From: CAYNVQ01 sp964400735
GTDB lineage: Bacteria > Acidobacteriota > Aminicenantia > Aminicenantales > Aminicenantaceae
Assembly: GCA_964400735.1 (NCBI GenBank)
Contig: CAYNVQ010000003.1
Location: 248,001 to 312,000 of the forward strand
Direction of reading: 5' to 3'
Length of the DNA: 64,000 nt
Of this stretch, positions 44,307-53,288 are shown in pieces. Below the pieces are notes generated by a model, which saw only the letters and a list, made by a program, of their open reading frames with translations, searched no databases and was not told the origin of the DNA. The position numbers were made by a program, and so were the translations under genes. Position 1 is the first letter of the stretch. The number at the start of each line of letters is the position of its first letter.

Positions 44307-45575
44307 CTATATGATTTTGTCAAGAAAGGTGGCAAAAAACAGGACAGCTATTCCCATCCCCAGCTCGAAGAGTCCGGGAATAATACACAAGCGAAGTACC
44401 CGGAAGTAATTTTCCTCCTCCACAACCTTGGCGGCGAACATTCCGGCCAGGGCTGTGGGAGGCATGAGGTCGCCCAAACCGGCAACGGCGGAAAGGGCGG
44501 ACGCGGTGATGATAGCATTCTTGTTGATCATAGCCAGGATGAAGGGTACGCCTAGGATAGAGGCCGAACCATAGGCTGACACCGCACCGAAAAGAGGCAT
44601 GCTGGTACCGATTCCCAGATAAAGAAGTACGGGAGGTAAGGAAAGAAAGGATAGGACCACCCAACCTCTTCCCCCTGTTAGCGTCATGATCTGGATGAAC
44701 ATCCCCACGCCGACCAGGATAGAAAGGATAGGCATGGCTTCCCGGACCGCTTCTTGGGTGACAGAGATGAAATTGAATGTTCTCCCGCAAAATAGACCGA
44801 TCAGGCTTCCCAAGAGAAAAATGGCCGGTATACCGATATCGGGAAGGACGCCTGCCAACAGACTTTGAACCAGCATGGATACCAGAACGAATAAAAGGGG
44901 AATATAGAGCCGGTAGCCGTATCGAGGAAACGAGGATTCAGGAAGGATCGATCTCAGTTGGTCCAGGTCTATTGTCTTTATGTCCTTGTATCCCAGCCAA
45001 AGGGAGATGATGATGGCCAAAGGTATGACGATGATCAAGAGGGGAAGAGTCAATCCCACATAGGGCATATCCACACCGGCGCCCATGATCATGACCAGTA
45101 TGTTCACCGGCGGGGCGATCATACCGAGAATGGCCCCCATAGCGATCAAGGCGGCGGCTTTGGGTTTGGAAAGGCCCAGCCTCATCAGAACAGGGGCGAC
45201 CAACACACCGGTGCTGAGAACGGCCGCCGTAGAGGATCCTGTGATCATGCCTGGAAACATGACAAGTCCCATCACGGTCAGCAAAAGCGAGATTTTTTTT
45301 CGATAGAATGTCTTGAGCAAAAAAGCGGTGATGGTATCCAAGATGCCAGAGGCCTGAAGGACCTTCATGAAAATCATCGCCGTGAAGATGATCAGGATGG
45401 TTTCGAAATAGCTGAAAGCCCCCTCCACGAGATGCCGGATGGCCATACCCTCCCCCCCCAATAGGGCTCCGGCCAGGGCCGAAAGGGCAAGGGAGACGCC
45501 TATGGGTATTTTGAACCCCATGGCCAGCAGGGCAAAAATCCCCACCATGATCAGGAACAGTAGTGATTCTGGCAC
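44307..45575 (-). CDS. TRAP-type large permease (DctM-like)
   Basis: 422 residues, 12 or so membrane helices, typical of DctM/TRAP large permeases: FKIPIGVSLALSALAG, TGSSTAAVLSTGVLVAPVLMRLG, MGAILGMIAPPVNI, LGDLMPPTALAG near the C-terminus. Carries organic acids with Na+ using a periplasmic receptor in standard systems; here neither DctP nor a normal DctQ is near. Starts at GTG with AGGAAG upstream. The two repeats in the family core (G-S-S and P-P-T-A motifs) are intact. Confidence 0.87.
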   Translation of the reverse strand: MPESLLFLIMVGIFALLAMGFKIPIGVSLALSALAGALLGGEGMAIRHLVEGAFSYFETILIIFTAMIFMKVLQASGILDTITAFLLKTFYRKKISLLLTVMGLVMFPGMITGSSTAAVLSTGVLVAPVLMRLGLSKPKAAALIAMGAILGMIAPPVNILVMIMGAGVDMPYVGLTLPLLIIVIPLAIIISLWLGYKDIKTIDLDQLRSILPESSFPRYGYRLYIPLLFVLVSMLVQSLLAGVLPDIGIPAIFLLGSLIGLFCGRTFNFISVTQEAVREAMPILSILVGVGMFIQIMTLTGGRGWVVLSFLSLPPVLLYLGIGTSMPLFGAVSAYGSASILGVPFILAMINKNAIITASALSAVAGLGDLMPPTALAGMFAAKVVEEENYFRVLRLCIIPGLFELGMGIAVLFFATFLDKII

Positions 45576-46023
45576 CTTTTTTCTTCCTAACGGTTTTCGG
45601 GCTGTCTCTTAGTCGAAGGCATGGGTATCTATTGATTATCCTCGATCTTTGACCAATAATCCAGGGAATCCTGAACGATTTAATCTTCACTGTCTCCGCA
45701 ACAGTATCTCAAAAATCAGGCAAGCTGACGGGAAGCCATCCAAATCGGGGGGGCAGGAATAAAAAACAGTTTCCTCTCCAGGTGTTCGATAGGAAAAGTA
45801 TGCGGGAGGAGGAAACGGTTTGTCTGACGATGTCCTTTCACGGGAATAAAAATGGTTTCCCGAATGAAAGAAACGAATATGAGGCGCCCCTGTGAAAGGA
45901 ATGAGTCATATTGAGTAGGAATTCCCGGCTGTTGCCCGATCTACCTCCCCGTTTCTTGAGTGTGAGGCTTGAATGTTATCAGGGGTTGGTGACGGTTTCC
46001 AGAACGATTCATACAAGGAAGAA
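45576..46023. other. 448-bp gene-free stretch
   Basis: No coding potential on either strand, no repeat copy and no promoter was recognised between the TRAP permease and the DUF6305-like gene. It may carry the promoter of the permease operon. Confidence 0.4.
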
Positions 46024-46596
46024 TCAAGGGATTTCAAGCCCGAATATTTGGCGAAGTGGTTCTTGCACATCAATGGTTTTTTCTACCTCGACAAGGGGAA
46101 TGTTATTCTCGGTGCATATTTTGGTGAACAGCCCGTCTCCATTTCCTGATTTCACGACGATGGTCATTTGTGCGTGGGGAATGATGGCCTCGATCAACTG
46201 ATCCGTTAGTTCGCCCCGTCTGCCTTCTCCGCCTAGATGAAGGCAGAGGAGAGGGATGTTTTCCTCTTGAGCCTTCTCTATCAATCCCAGAACCCGGGCT
46301 TTTTCCTGGTCCGGGTCCGATCCTGCGGCCCCCAGGCCTTTCATGCTAACGCCAATGACCAGGACGAGTGTTTTGACTGGCTCGAGTTCGTCACCGGTAG
46401 CCTCCTTAGAGAGAACCGCGGAAAGACCGGCCCTCTTGGCCAGTACGCCGGCTATCTGGACGTCGGCGCTCTGGCCGGCCGAGGTGATGAGGATGGGCTG
46501 TGCGAAATGAGGGAGAGGATCGTCGAAATGTCCAAAAGAGGGAAGGATCAAAATCAATGACAACAATACCGTATAGGCCATTTTGTTTTTTTTCAT
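46024..46596 (-). CDS. Secreted DUF6305-like protein
   Basis: 190 residues. Signal peptide (KMAYTVLLSLILILPSFGH). The mature part is an alpha/beta, Rossmann-like domain: PILITSAGQSADVQIAGVLAKRAG, KTLVLVIGVSMKGLGAAG, IPLLCLHLGGEGRRGELTDQLI and MTIVVKSGNGDGLFT. I recognise this as the DUF6305 type, which I recall next to TRAP permeases. A solute receptor role is inference. It lies between the ggt and TRAP genes. Confidence 0.7.
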   Translation of the reverse strand: MKKNKMAYTVLLSLILILPSFGHFDDPLPHFAQPILITSAGQSADVQIAGVLAKRAGLSAVLSKEATGDELEPVKTLVLVIGVSMKGLGAAGSDPDQEKARVLGLIEKAQEENIPLLCLHLGGEGRRGELTDQLIEAIIPHAQMTIVVKSGNGDGLFTKICTENNIPLVEVEKTIDVQEPLRQIFGLEIP

Positions 46597-46619
46597 TCTT
46601 TTAACCTATTTTTGCTTTT

Positions 46620-48362
46620 TCAGTATCCGGCGCCGAACCCATCCCTTCGGGAATCGGCTCCGCCGCGGAGGCCTTTTCCCCGGGGAAGGATCAAAATTCC
46701 CTGAGCCCCTCCGAAATATTTATCGAATGGATTCCGTATCACGACCCGGTGCCCTATTTCCTCCAATGAACGGATTGTCTTATCTGGAACGCGTGACTCT
46801 ATGGATAATTCTTGGGCCTCTTCTCCGGCTGAATAGGTAAAGAAACGGGGGGCTTCTATGGCCTGGTCAATGGACATCCCGAATTCGATGACATTCATGA
46901 TGATCTGCAAGAGAGAGGTGAAAATTCTCGGCCCCCCCGGAGAACCCAGAACAAGAAATGGATTTCTGTCCCTAAAAAGTATTAGAGGTCCCATCGAGCT
47001 GACTGGCCGGTGAAAAGGGCGAGGGGCATTGACAGAATCGGAATAAGGAGAGAAATCAGCCATCTCATTGTTCAAAATGAAGCCTGTTCCTTCAGGGATG
47101 ATTCCCGAACCGAAAAAATCGTTTATCGACTGGGTCAGGCTCACGATATTTCCCCGCTCATCAATGACCCCCAGATGGGTCGTGCTCTCTTTCATCATCT
47201 GTTTCTTATCGAAGCGACCGGAAGGATAAGAACCCTGAAGCTTGCCCGCTTTTATCCTGGCAGCGATTCGGGCGGCATAGGCCTTGGAGAGAAGGTTTTC
47301 CACAGGGACGTCGGCAAACTCCGGATCGCCGAGATAGCGGGTCCTGTCGGCAAAAACGAACCGGAAGGCCTCGCTCAGATGATGGATATAATCTGTCGAG
47401 TTATACCCCCATTTTTTCACCGGCCAATTTTCGATGATGTTTAGGAGTTGGATGATATGAAGTCCTCCTGAACCAGGGGGCTGAATGGAATACAGCGTGT
47501 AACCTTTGTAGGTTCCTTTTAGGGGAGGCCGTTCGAGCGGAGAATAACGAGCCAGGTCTTCCATCTCCATTATTCCCCCTTTCTGTCGGACGGCTGCGAC
47601 GATGCGCTGGGCAATATCGCCCCGATAAAAATCCCGCCATCCTCGAGAAGCGAGATGCCTGAAGGTTTTGGCCAGGTCGGGATTTCTGAAGGTCTCGCCC
47701 GGTTCATAGGGAAATCCATCCTGGAGGTAAACGGACGATTCGCCCGCATTCATCAGGAGTTTTTCATACTCGTCTTTGTTGATCTGGCTGAAGGTTTGGC
47801 TGGCGGAGAATCCTTTTTCAGCGATCGTGATACCGGCCTGCATGACTTCTTCGAGCTCCATGGATCCGTAATGGCGGAGGGCGTAGACCCATCCGGCCAG
47901 AGCTCCGGGCACAGCGACAGCCAGGCCATGCGAAGTGCGCCATGCATTCTGCACCTCTCCATCCTTCATATACATCGAGGGATCGGCCCGGGCCGGGGCG
48001 GTTTCTCTAAAGTCGATGGTGGTGACCCTTTTCTCGCGGGCCAAATAGATCACCATAAAACCTCCGCCTCCGATTCCAGAGGCAAAGGGTTCGGCTGCAT
48101 TCAGGGCGAAAGCTGTAGCAATGGCGGCATCGACGGCGTTTCCTCCTTTTTTAAGAGTCTCCAAGCCGGACTTTACGGCCAGCGGGTGGGCAGCCACGAC
48201 CATCCCTCTTTTTCCGGTGTAGTCGTAAGGATGATGGGGATCGGAGGAAGGTTTGGATATTTGTCCCAGTTGATGCCGGCAGGAGAAAAGACCGCAGGCA
48301 AAGGATATGAACAAAATAAACAACGAAATCTTTTCGGCCCGTCCGATTTTCCCTTTAATCAA
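46620..48362 (-). CDS. ggt: Gamma-glutamyltransferase
   Basis: 580 residues, full length, Ntn-hydrolase proenzyme. N-terminal export signal with a Cys (GLFSC), possibly a lipoprotein. Motifs: GGNAVDAAIATAFALN, FREtAP-like DFRETAPARA, the autocleavage/nucleophile Thr of STTHLGVIDERGN, and LGSPGGPRIFTSLLQ. Splits gamma-glutamyl bonds in glutathione or peptides outside the cytoplasm. Its start overlaps scpB by 8 bp; it precedes the DUF6305-like gene by 23 bp. Confidence 0.93.
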   Translation of the reverse strand: MIKGKIGRAEKISLFILFISFACGLFSCRHQLGQISKPSSDPHHPYDYTGKRGMVVAAHPLAVKSGLETLKKGGNAVDAAIATAFALNAAEPFASGIGGGGFMVIYLAREKRVTTIDFRETAPARADPSMYMKDGEVQNAWRTSHGLAVAVPGALAGWVYALRHYGSMELEEVMQAGITIAEKGFSASQTFSQINKDEYEKLLMNAGESSVYLQDGFPYEPGETFRNPDLAKTFRHLASRGWRDFYRGDIAQRIVAAVRQKGGIMEMEDLARYSPLERPPLKGTYKGYTLYSIQPPGSGGLHIIQLLNIIENWPVKKWGYNSTDYIHHLSEAFRFVFADRTRYLGDPEFADVPVENLLSKAYAARIAARIKAGKLQGSYPSGRFDKKQMMKESTTHLGVIDERGNIVSLTQSINDFFGSGIIPEGTGFILNNEMADFSPYSDSVNAPRPFHRPVSSMGPLILFRDRNPFLVLGSPGGPRIFTSLLQIIMNVIEFGMSIDQAIEAPRFFTYSAGEEAQELSIESRVPDKTIRSLEEIGHRVVIRNPFDKYFGGAQGILILPRGKGLRGGADSRRDGFGAGY

Positions 48363-48900
48363 GGGCTTTTTCCTCGCTCAGTATTTTCATGATCTCTTCT
48401 TCGGAAGGCAGATCGGTCAGGCTATTGAGGCCAAAATAGGTCAAAAATTTATCCGTTGTCCTGTAGATCAAGGGTCTTCCCGGACTTTTTTTTCTGCCTG
48501 TGATTTTGACCAAATTTTTTTGGAGAAGGGTTTTCAGAGCATGTGTGGAGTCGACCCCGCGCATAGCCGATATCTCTGCCAAGGTGATCGGCTGATGGTA
48601 AGCGACCGTGGCCAAGGTTTCCAGTGCGGCGGGGGAGAGTTTTTTCTTCTGTTCGAGCTGGAGCAGACGCCTTATCCATTGGTCATGTTCCGATTTGGTG
48701 GAAAACAGGTAGCCGCCCGCGGACTGGATGATTTGGATCCCTCTCTGGTTGGCTGCGTAGCTCTCCATGAGTTCTTGAATCGATCTTTCGACTTCTTTTT
48801 CGGGGAATTCATTGCAGATGCTTTTTATTTTTTCTAAAGTCAGGGGTTCTAGAGAAACGAAAATCAACGATTCGATGACATCCTTCAGTCGGGTGCTCAT
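48355..48900 (-). CDS. scpB: Segregation and condensation protein B
   Basis: 181 residues. Two winged-helix domains: IESLIFVSLEPLTLEKI and AALETLATVAYHQPITLAEI...RGVDSTHALKTLL; SPGRPLIYRTTDKFLTYFG at the end is diagnostic. Works with ScpA and SMC in chromosome organisation. ATG at 48900 overlaps the scpA stop (ATGA). Confidence 0.95.
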   Translation of the reverse strand: MSTRLKDVIESLIFVSLEPLTLEKIKSICNEFPEKEVERSIQELMESYAANQRGIQIIQSAGGYLFSTKSEHDQWIRRLLQLEQKKKLSPAALETLATVAYHQPITLAEISAMRGVDSTHALKTLLQKNLVKITGRKKSPGRPLIYRTTDKFLTYFGLNSLTDLPSEEEIMKILSEEKALD

Positions 48901-49622
48901 GGTTCGGTCTCTTGTCTGAGCCACACTTTGATGGCGTGAAATAAGCTCTCTTGTACCGCGATGACAATACGAGCCCTGATGAGTTCCAAAAGACAGAAAA
49001 AGGAAACGAGCGCTTCTTCGATGCTTTCCAGAGAGTCGAAATATTCCATAAAGTCGAGATATGTCCTTTCTTTCAGCACCTCGATCAGTTCCTTCATTTT
49101 TTCTTCCAGCGTGTATTCTTTCCTGGCGATGAGCTGAATATTTTCCTGTTCTTTCCTTTTCATCAGATAGAGGAAGGCCTCAGCCAATTCAAAAAGGGAA
49201 GCCTCGACCAGTTCTTCTTCGCCCTTGGACGGAAGAGGTGGAGGAAACGACCGCTGCCAGAGCCTGTTCTGAAGCTCTTCCTTTTCTCTCAGAAGAGAGC
49301 TGGCGGCCTGAATCTTCTGATAATCCATCAGGCGCTCCACCAGCATCCTCCGGGGATCATCCTCATCCTCTGAGACCTCTTCCCGGGGAAGAAGCATCTG
49401 GGATTTGATGTAGATAAGTAGGGCGGCCAAGAGCAAGAACTCTCCTTCGCGTTCCAGGTTTATTTTTTCCTTTCTGTCGAGGTATTCGAGATATTCTGCC
49501 GTAATGGTGGCGATGGGGATGTTGTGAATGTCGATTTTTTTCTTTCGGATAAGGAATAGAAGAAGGTCAAGAGGACCCTGAAAAACTTTTAGATTTACCT
49601 GATACTCTTTTGCCTCTTCCAT
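48897..49622 (-). CDS. scpA: Segregation and condensation protein A
   Basis: 241 residues, kleisin of SMC. N-terminal FQGPLDLLLFLIRKKKIDIHNIPI (in part GPLDLLLFLIRKKK), LAALLIYIKSQMLLP, and the C-terminal winged helix ending EALVSFFCLLELIRARIV. ATG at 49622 is chosen over TTG at 49625. Confidence 0.95.
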   Translation of the reverse strand: MEEAKEYQVNLKVFQGPLDLLLFLIRKKKIDIHNIPIATITAEYLEYLDRKEKINLEREGEFLLLAALLIYIKSQMLLPREEVSEDEDDPRRMLVERLMDYQKIQAASSLLREKEELQNRLWQRSFPPPLPSKGEEELVEASLFELAEAFLYLMKRKEQENIQLIARKEYTLEEKMKELIEVLKERTYLDFMEYFDSLESIEEALVSFFCLLELIRARIVIAVQESLFHAIKVWLRQETEP

Positions 49623-49642
49623 CAAGATCTGTCAACCCCTGC

Positions 49643-50632
49643 TCAAAACCCTATGGCTTGTCTAACTTCTCTCATGGTCTTCTGGGCCGTTTCTCTCGCC
49701 TTTTGATTTCCTTTTTCGATGATCTCCCAGACTTGCTCGGGATTCTTGTCGAATTCCTTCCTTTTTTCCTGGATGGGCGCCAATGTCTTGACCAGGCTGT
49801 CGATGACCACATTCTTGCATTCCAGGCAGCCGATCTTGGCTGTGCGGCAGCCTTCGGCCAGAACTTCTCTTGTTTGAGCGGCGACGAAAGCTTTATGCAG
49901 GGTGAAAACAGGACATTCTTCTGGGATACCCGGGTCTTCCCTTCTTTTTCGCCTGGTATCTGTCAACATCGGAGAAATTTTTTTGTTTATCGCATCGGCA
50001 GAATCTGTCAGATAGATGGCGTTTTGGAGGGAGTTACTCATTTTGCGTCCGTCCGTACCGGCCAGCTTGGGGACCTCGGTGAGCAGAATTTCAGGCTCGG
50101 GGAAGATATCTCCGTAGAACCGGTTGAACCGCCGTGTGATTTCCCTGGCCAGTTCCACGTGGTAGGCCTGATCCTCTCCGACCGGGACGGCATGGGCTTT
50201 GTAGATGAGGATATCAGCCGTCTGGAGAACAGGGTATCCGAGGAATCCATAGGTATTGAGGTCTTTGTCCTTAATTTCTTTTTTCATCTCTTTAAAAGTC
50301 GGGACTCTCTCCAGCCACGGCAGAGGAATGATCATGGAGAGAAGGAGATGGAGCTCGGCGTGCTCCTTGACTTCGGATTGGACGAAGACCACGCTTTTTT
50401 TGGGGTCTATTCCCACACTCAGCCAGCCGGCGGCATACTGGTAGGTGTATTCACGTATGAGTTGAGGATTTTGGTACTCCGAGCTGAAAGCGTGCCAGGT
50501 AACGATGGTGTAGTAGCAGTCATATTCATCCTGAAGCCTGATCCAGTTCTTGAGTGCGCCTGCAAGATGTCCGAGATGCAGCGGACCGGTGGGCCTCATT
50601 CCGCTGAGAACGACTTTTTTCTTTTCACTCAT
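49643..50632 (-). CDS. trpS: Tryptophan-tRNA ligase
   Basis: 329 residues, class I synthetase. HIGH site in SGMRPTGPLHLGHLAGAL, KMSKS site as GRKMSNS, YPVLQTADILIYKA and VPVGEDQAYHVELAREI, all family specific. It charges tRNA-Trp. Place between the M50 protease and scpA is widely conserved. Confidence 0.97.
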   Translation of the reverse strand: MSEKKKVVLSGMRPTGPLHLGHLAGALKNWIRLQDEYDCYYTIVTWHAFSSEYQNPQLIREYTYQYAAGWLSVGIDPKKSVVFVQSEVKEHAELHLLLSMIIPLPWLERVPTFKEMKKEIKDKDLNTYGFLGYPVLQTADILIYKAHAVPVGEDQAYHVELAREITRRFNRFYGDIFPEPEILLTEVPKLAGTDGRKMSNSLQNAIYLTDSADAINKKISPMLTDTRRKRREDPGIPEECPVFTLHKAFVAAQTREVLAEGCRTAKIGCLECKNVVIDSLVKTLAPIQEKRKEFDKNPEQVWEIIEKGNQKARETAQKTMREVRQAIGF

Positions 50633-50641
50633 GTCACTTAC

Positions 50642-51289
50642 CTAACGAATAAAAGAATCGACGATCCGGAGAACGACTCCCAATATTCTGCCGATGACTC
50701 CTGTCATGATCAGCAAAATCAGTATGAAAAACCCGTAGGGGCGGATCTGTTCATACTTCTCGGCGGCCTCCTCGGAGATCAATCCCATCACCACGCCGCT
50801 TCCGTCCAATGGTGGAATAGGGATGAGGTTGAAGATGGCCAGGATGACGTTGATTACGATGGTCAAATAGACGATTTGAATGATCGGGGACAACAGATTG
50901 TTGAACCCACTCCTTCCGTAGAACAGACTCGGGTCGAGATTCAATAAAATCTTGAGGATGATGAAGGCCACAACAGCCACCGATATGTTGGATAAAGGCC
51001 CGGCAATGGAAATAATGAGGTTGTCCTTGCGAGGATCTTTCAGGTTAAGGGGATTCACCGGGACCGGCTTGGCCCACCCGAAGGGAGGGGCTCCCATTAT
51101 GATCAGGATGACCGGAAGGAGAATCGTTCCGACAGGATCGATGTGGCGGATGGGATTGAGGGTAATTCGGCCCATATGGTAAGCAGTGGGATCTCCCATT
51201 TTGAGAGCGGCCCAGCCGTGGGATGCCTCATGTATGGTGATGGCAAAAAGGACCACAAAGAGGCTGATAATTCCGTTGTATACAGTCAT
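50642..51289 (-). CDS. Site-2 protease family (M50) membrane metalloprotease
   Basis: 215 residues, six membrane helices. Zinc motif HEASHG (family HExxH) at ~20-25, the third ligand in NLIPIPPLDGSGV. Typical of the short M50 proteins found before trpS. Substrate unknown; may cut anti-sigma factors or other membrane proteins. Confidence 0.92.
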   Translation of the reverse strand: MTVYNGIISLFVVLFAITIHEASHGWAALKMGDPTAYHMGRITLNPIRHIDPVGTILLPVILIIMGAPPFGWAKPVPVNPLNLKDPRKDNLIISIAGPLSNISVAVVAFIILKILLNLDPSLFYGRSGFNNLLSPIIQIVYLTIVINVILAIFNLIPIPPLDGSGVVMGLISEEAAEKYEQIRPYGFFILILLIMTGVIGRILGVVLRIVDSFIR

Positions 51290-51564
51290 GTCTCACCAGA
51301 GGTCATTTATAGCATATCCACCCCGTTGCGTAAAGGGGAAATCACGAATTCTGGCTGACGAGGAACGAAAAGGATAGGGCCTGGCGCGGTCTAGGTTGGA
51401 CCGGACTACCTCCGTCCCCGCTCCACCCCTCCCCCTGTGGGAAATCCTTTCCGTTGTGATCGGAGATAAATCTGCGCCTCCCATCTTTCTTCGATGCTCG
51501 CCTATTTTCATGTTTTCCGGCACCATTTTTTATCGAAGATTTTAGGGCAGAATCTTTTTTGTGC

Positions 51565-51607
51565 AAAAAAAAAGACAGGCTGGAAGAAAATAATTTTCCA
51601 GCCTGTC
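51565..51607 (-). terminator. Rho-independent terminator of the glutamate synthase operon
   Basis: On the minus strand GGACAGGCTGGAA, a 10-nt loop, TTCCAGCCTGTC form a strong stem and are followed by a run of nine T. It begins about 55 bp after the stop of the glutamate synthase-like gene. It also shields the M50 gene from read-through. Confidence 0.9.
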
Positions 51608-51661
51608 CTGATTGGCTTCCGGTCAAATAGCCGAGCGACCTGATGTCCGGCTTTTCAAGAA

Positions 51662-53242
51662 TCAGCCGTTGAGGATCTGATCCACCTCTTCTTTGTCCAC
51701 ATCGGTGATGTAGGGGATTCCGCTGATATCGGCGGCTTCTTTGGTTAAAGCGGCGATATCGTCTCGGCTGATATAGGATAAAGCGAATTTCCGATTGCCG
51801 GCCATCAACTGTTTGAGGCCCTGGCTCAATCTCTTGAAATAGCCGTGAACCCCAAGCGCTCCTGTTGGGAGGTCTTTGAATCTCTCCCCGAACTGATGCT
51901 TCAGCTCGGTCGCTGTAACAAAAATTTCTTCGACTTTGTTTCCGAATCGTTCCACATAAACAGGAATTTGCTCTTCTTTAATCCTTTTTCCGATGGTCTT
52001 TCCGACCATGGCGGCTGCGAGTGGAGATCTTGCCATTCCCACTGCCTTGAAATAGGGTGCCCCAAGGGCGAGGGTTTTATAGATCTGATCTTCGAAAGTG
52101 ATTCCTCCGGCAGCGACCACATCGGGAATGAATTCGCCCCTCTCATCTAGTTTCTTGAGATATTGATACAACAGCGACCATATTTCCACACTGGGGATGC
52201 CCCATTCATTCATCATGCGCCATGGACTCATCCCTGTTCCGCCGCCTGCTCCGTCAATGGTCAGCATGTCAAGCTTTGCCTTAGAAGCGTATTTGACAGC
52301 GCGGGCGAGGTCGGCAGGCCTGTAGGCTCCTGTCTTGAGGAATACATGCTTTGCACCTGCATTTCTGAGCTCCTCGACTCTCTTCATGAAACTTTCTTCT
52401 TCCACCATGCCCAGCCTGGAATGTCTTTCGAATTCTTTGAAAGCACCTTTCTCGAAGGCTTGAATCGTATCGGGATCCTCTGGGTTGGGAAGAACGATAT
52501 AGCCTCTGCGATATAATTCTTGTGCCTTTTTCAGGCTTTTGATCTTGACTTCACCGCCTATATCCTTAGCCCCCTGTCCCCATTTCAATTCAACGGAATC
52601 GACGCCGAGCTTTTCAATTGCGTATTCCTGTACACCCAGCCTGGTGTCTTCTACATTGGCTTGGATAGCCACTGTTCCATATCCATTTTGCTGCCAGTCC
52701 TTGAAGAGCTTGACTCGCTTTTCCATGTCAGGTGAACGGAGAATGCGGCCATCCTTGATCTCGGATTCATCATCCATCGCACACACATTCTCGCCAACTG
52801 TCAGTATGCAACCTGTAATGGCTGCTCCGATAGCCAGCCCTTCCCAATTCTGCTTGGCAACATTTGTTGAACCCATGCCTGGAATGACAAAGGGGACTTT
52901 GAGTTTGATGTCCTTCTGGACGCCGACAGCTGTTTCGATGTCGACCTTCGGAAAAGTGGCTTTATCGGAATCCGCTTCCGCGCCATAAGCCCCGACGGCT
53001 GTTCCCATGATGCTGAAATGGGAAAGATCGACTGGATAGTCCTTTTCAGAGGCTGCGGTGATGATCCCGAAGGGTTGCGGGTAGAGAACTTCGGGGCCTC
53101 TGTATGCTGATTTTCCAATCTCGCACATACCGATACAGCCATCCACACATGTGACACACATGCCGCTGAATGGACTTATGGAACCTTCTGTCCTGTTCTT
53201 GGTTAAGGTAGCTGCGCTCCTGTTGAGTTTCGTATAAGCCAT
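51662..53242 (-). CDS. FMN-dependent glutamate synthase domain protein (GltB central/FMN part)
   Basis: 526 residues. N-terminal Cys cluster GMCVTCVDGCIGMCEIG, then the alpha/beta-barrel Glu synthase domain: PFVIPGMGSTNVAKQNWEG, VELKWGQGAKDIGGEVK, TIDGAGGGTGMSPW, VVAAGGITFEDQIYKTLALGA. There is no glutaminase (GATase type II) domain on this chain. It follows three NADH-dehydrogenase-like subunits, which could pass electrons to it in place of GltD. Ammonia could come from free NH4+ or another subunit. Confidence 0.85.
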   Translation of the reverse strand: MAYTKLNRSAATLTKNRTEGSISPFSGMCVTCVDGCIGMCEIGKSAYRGPEVLYPQPFGIITAASEKDYPVDLSHFSIMGTAVGAYGAEADSDKATFPKVDIETAVGVQKDIKLKVPFVIPGMGSTNVAKQNWEGLAIGAAITGCILTVGENVCAMDDESEIKDGRILRSPDMEKRVKLFKDWQQNGYGTVAIQANVEDTRLGVQEYAIEKLGVDSVELKWGQGAKDIGGEVKIKSLKKAQELYRRGYIVLPNPEDPDTIQAFEKGAFKEFERHSRLGMVEEESFMKRVEELRNAGAKHVFLKTGAYRPADLARAVKYASKAKLDMLTIDGAGGGTGMSPWRMMNEWGIPSVEIWSLLYQYLKKLDERGEFIPDVVAAGGITFEDQIYKTLALGAPYFKAVGMARSPLAAAMVGKTIGKRIKEEQIPVYVERFGNKVEEIFVTATELKHQFGERFKDLPTGALGVHGYFKRLSQGLKQLMAGNRKFALSYISRDDIAALTKEAADISGIPYITDVDKEEVDQILNG

Positions 53243-53288
53243 TATGATAACCTCCTTATCTTCTCATTTATATGGATAGAAAAGTCGT

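Noticed and set aside
45911..46201. 96-residue plus-strand ORF over the DUF6305-like gene
   Set aside because: It is largely antisense to a well-supported gene and has no family features.
49610..50947. 445-residue plus-strand ORF opposite trpS and the M50 gene
   Set aside because: Both minus-strand genes are certain and conserved; the long open frame is a codon-bias shadow.
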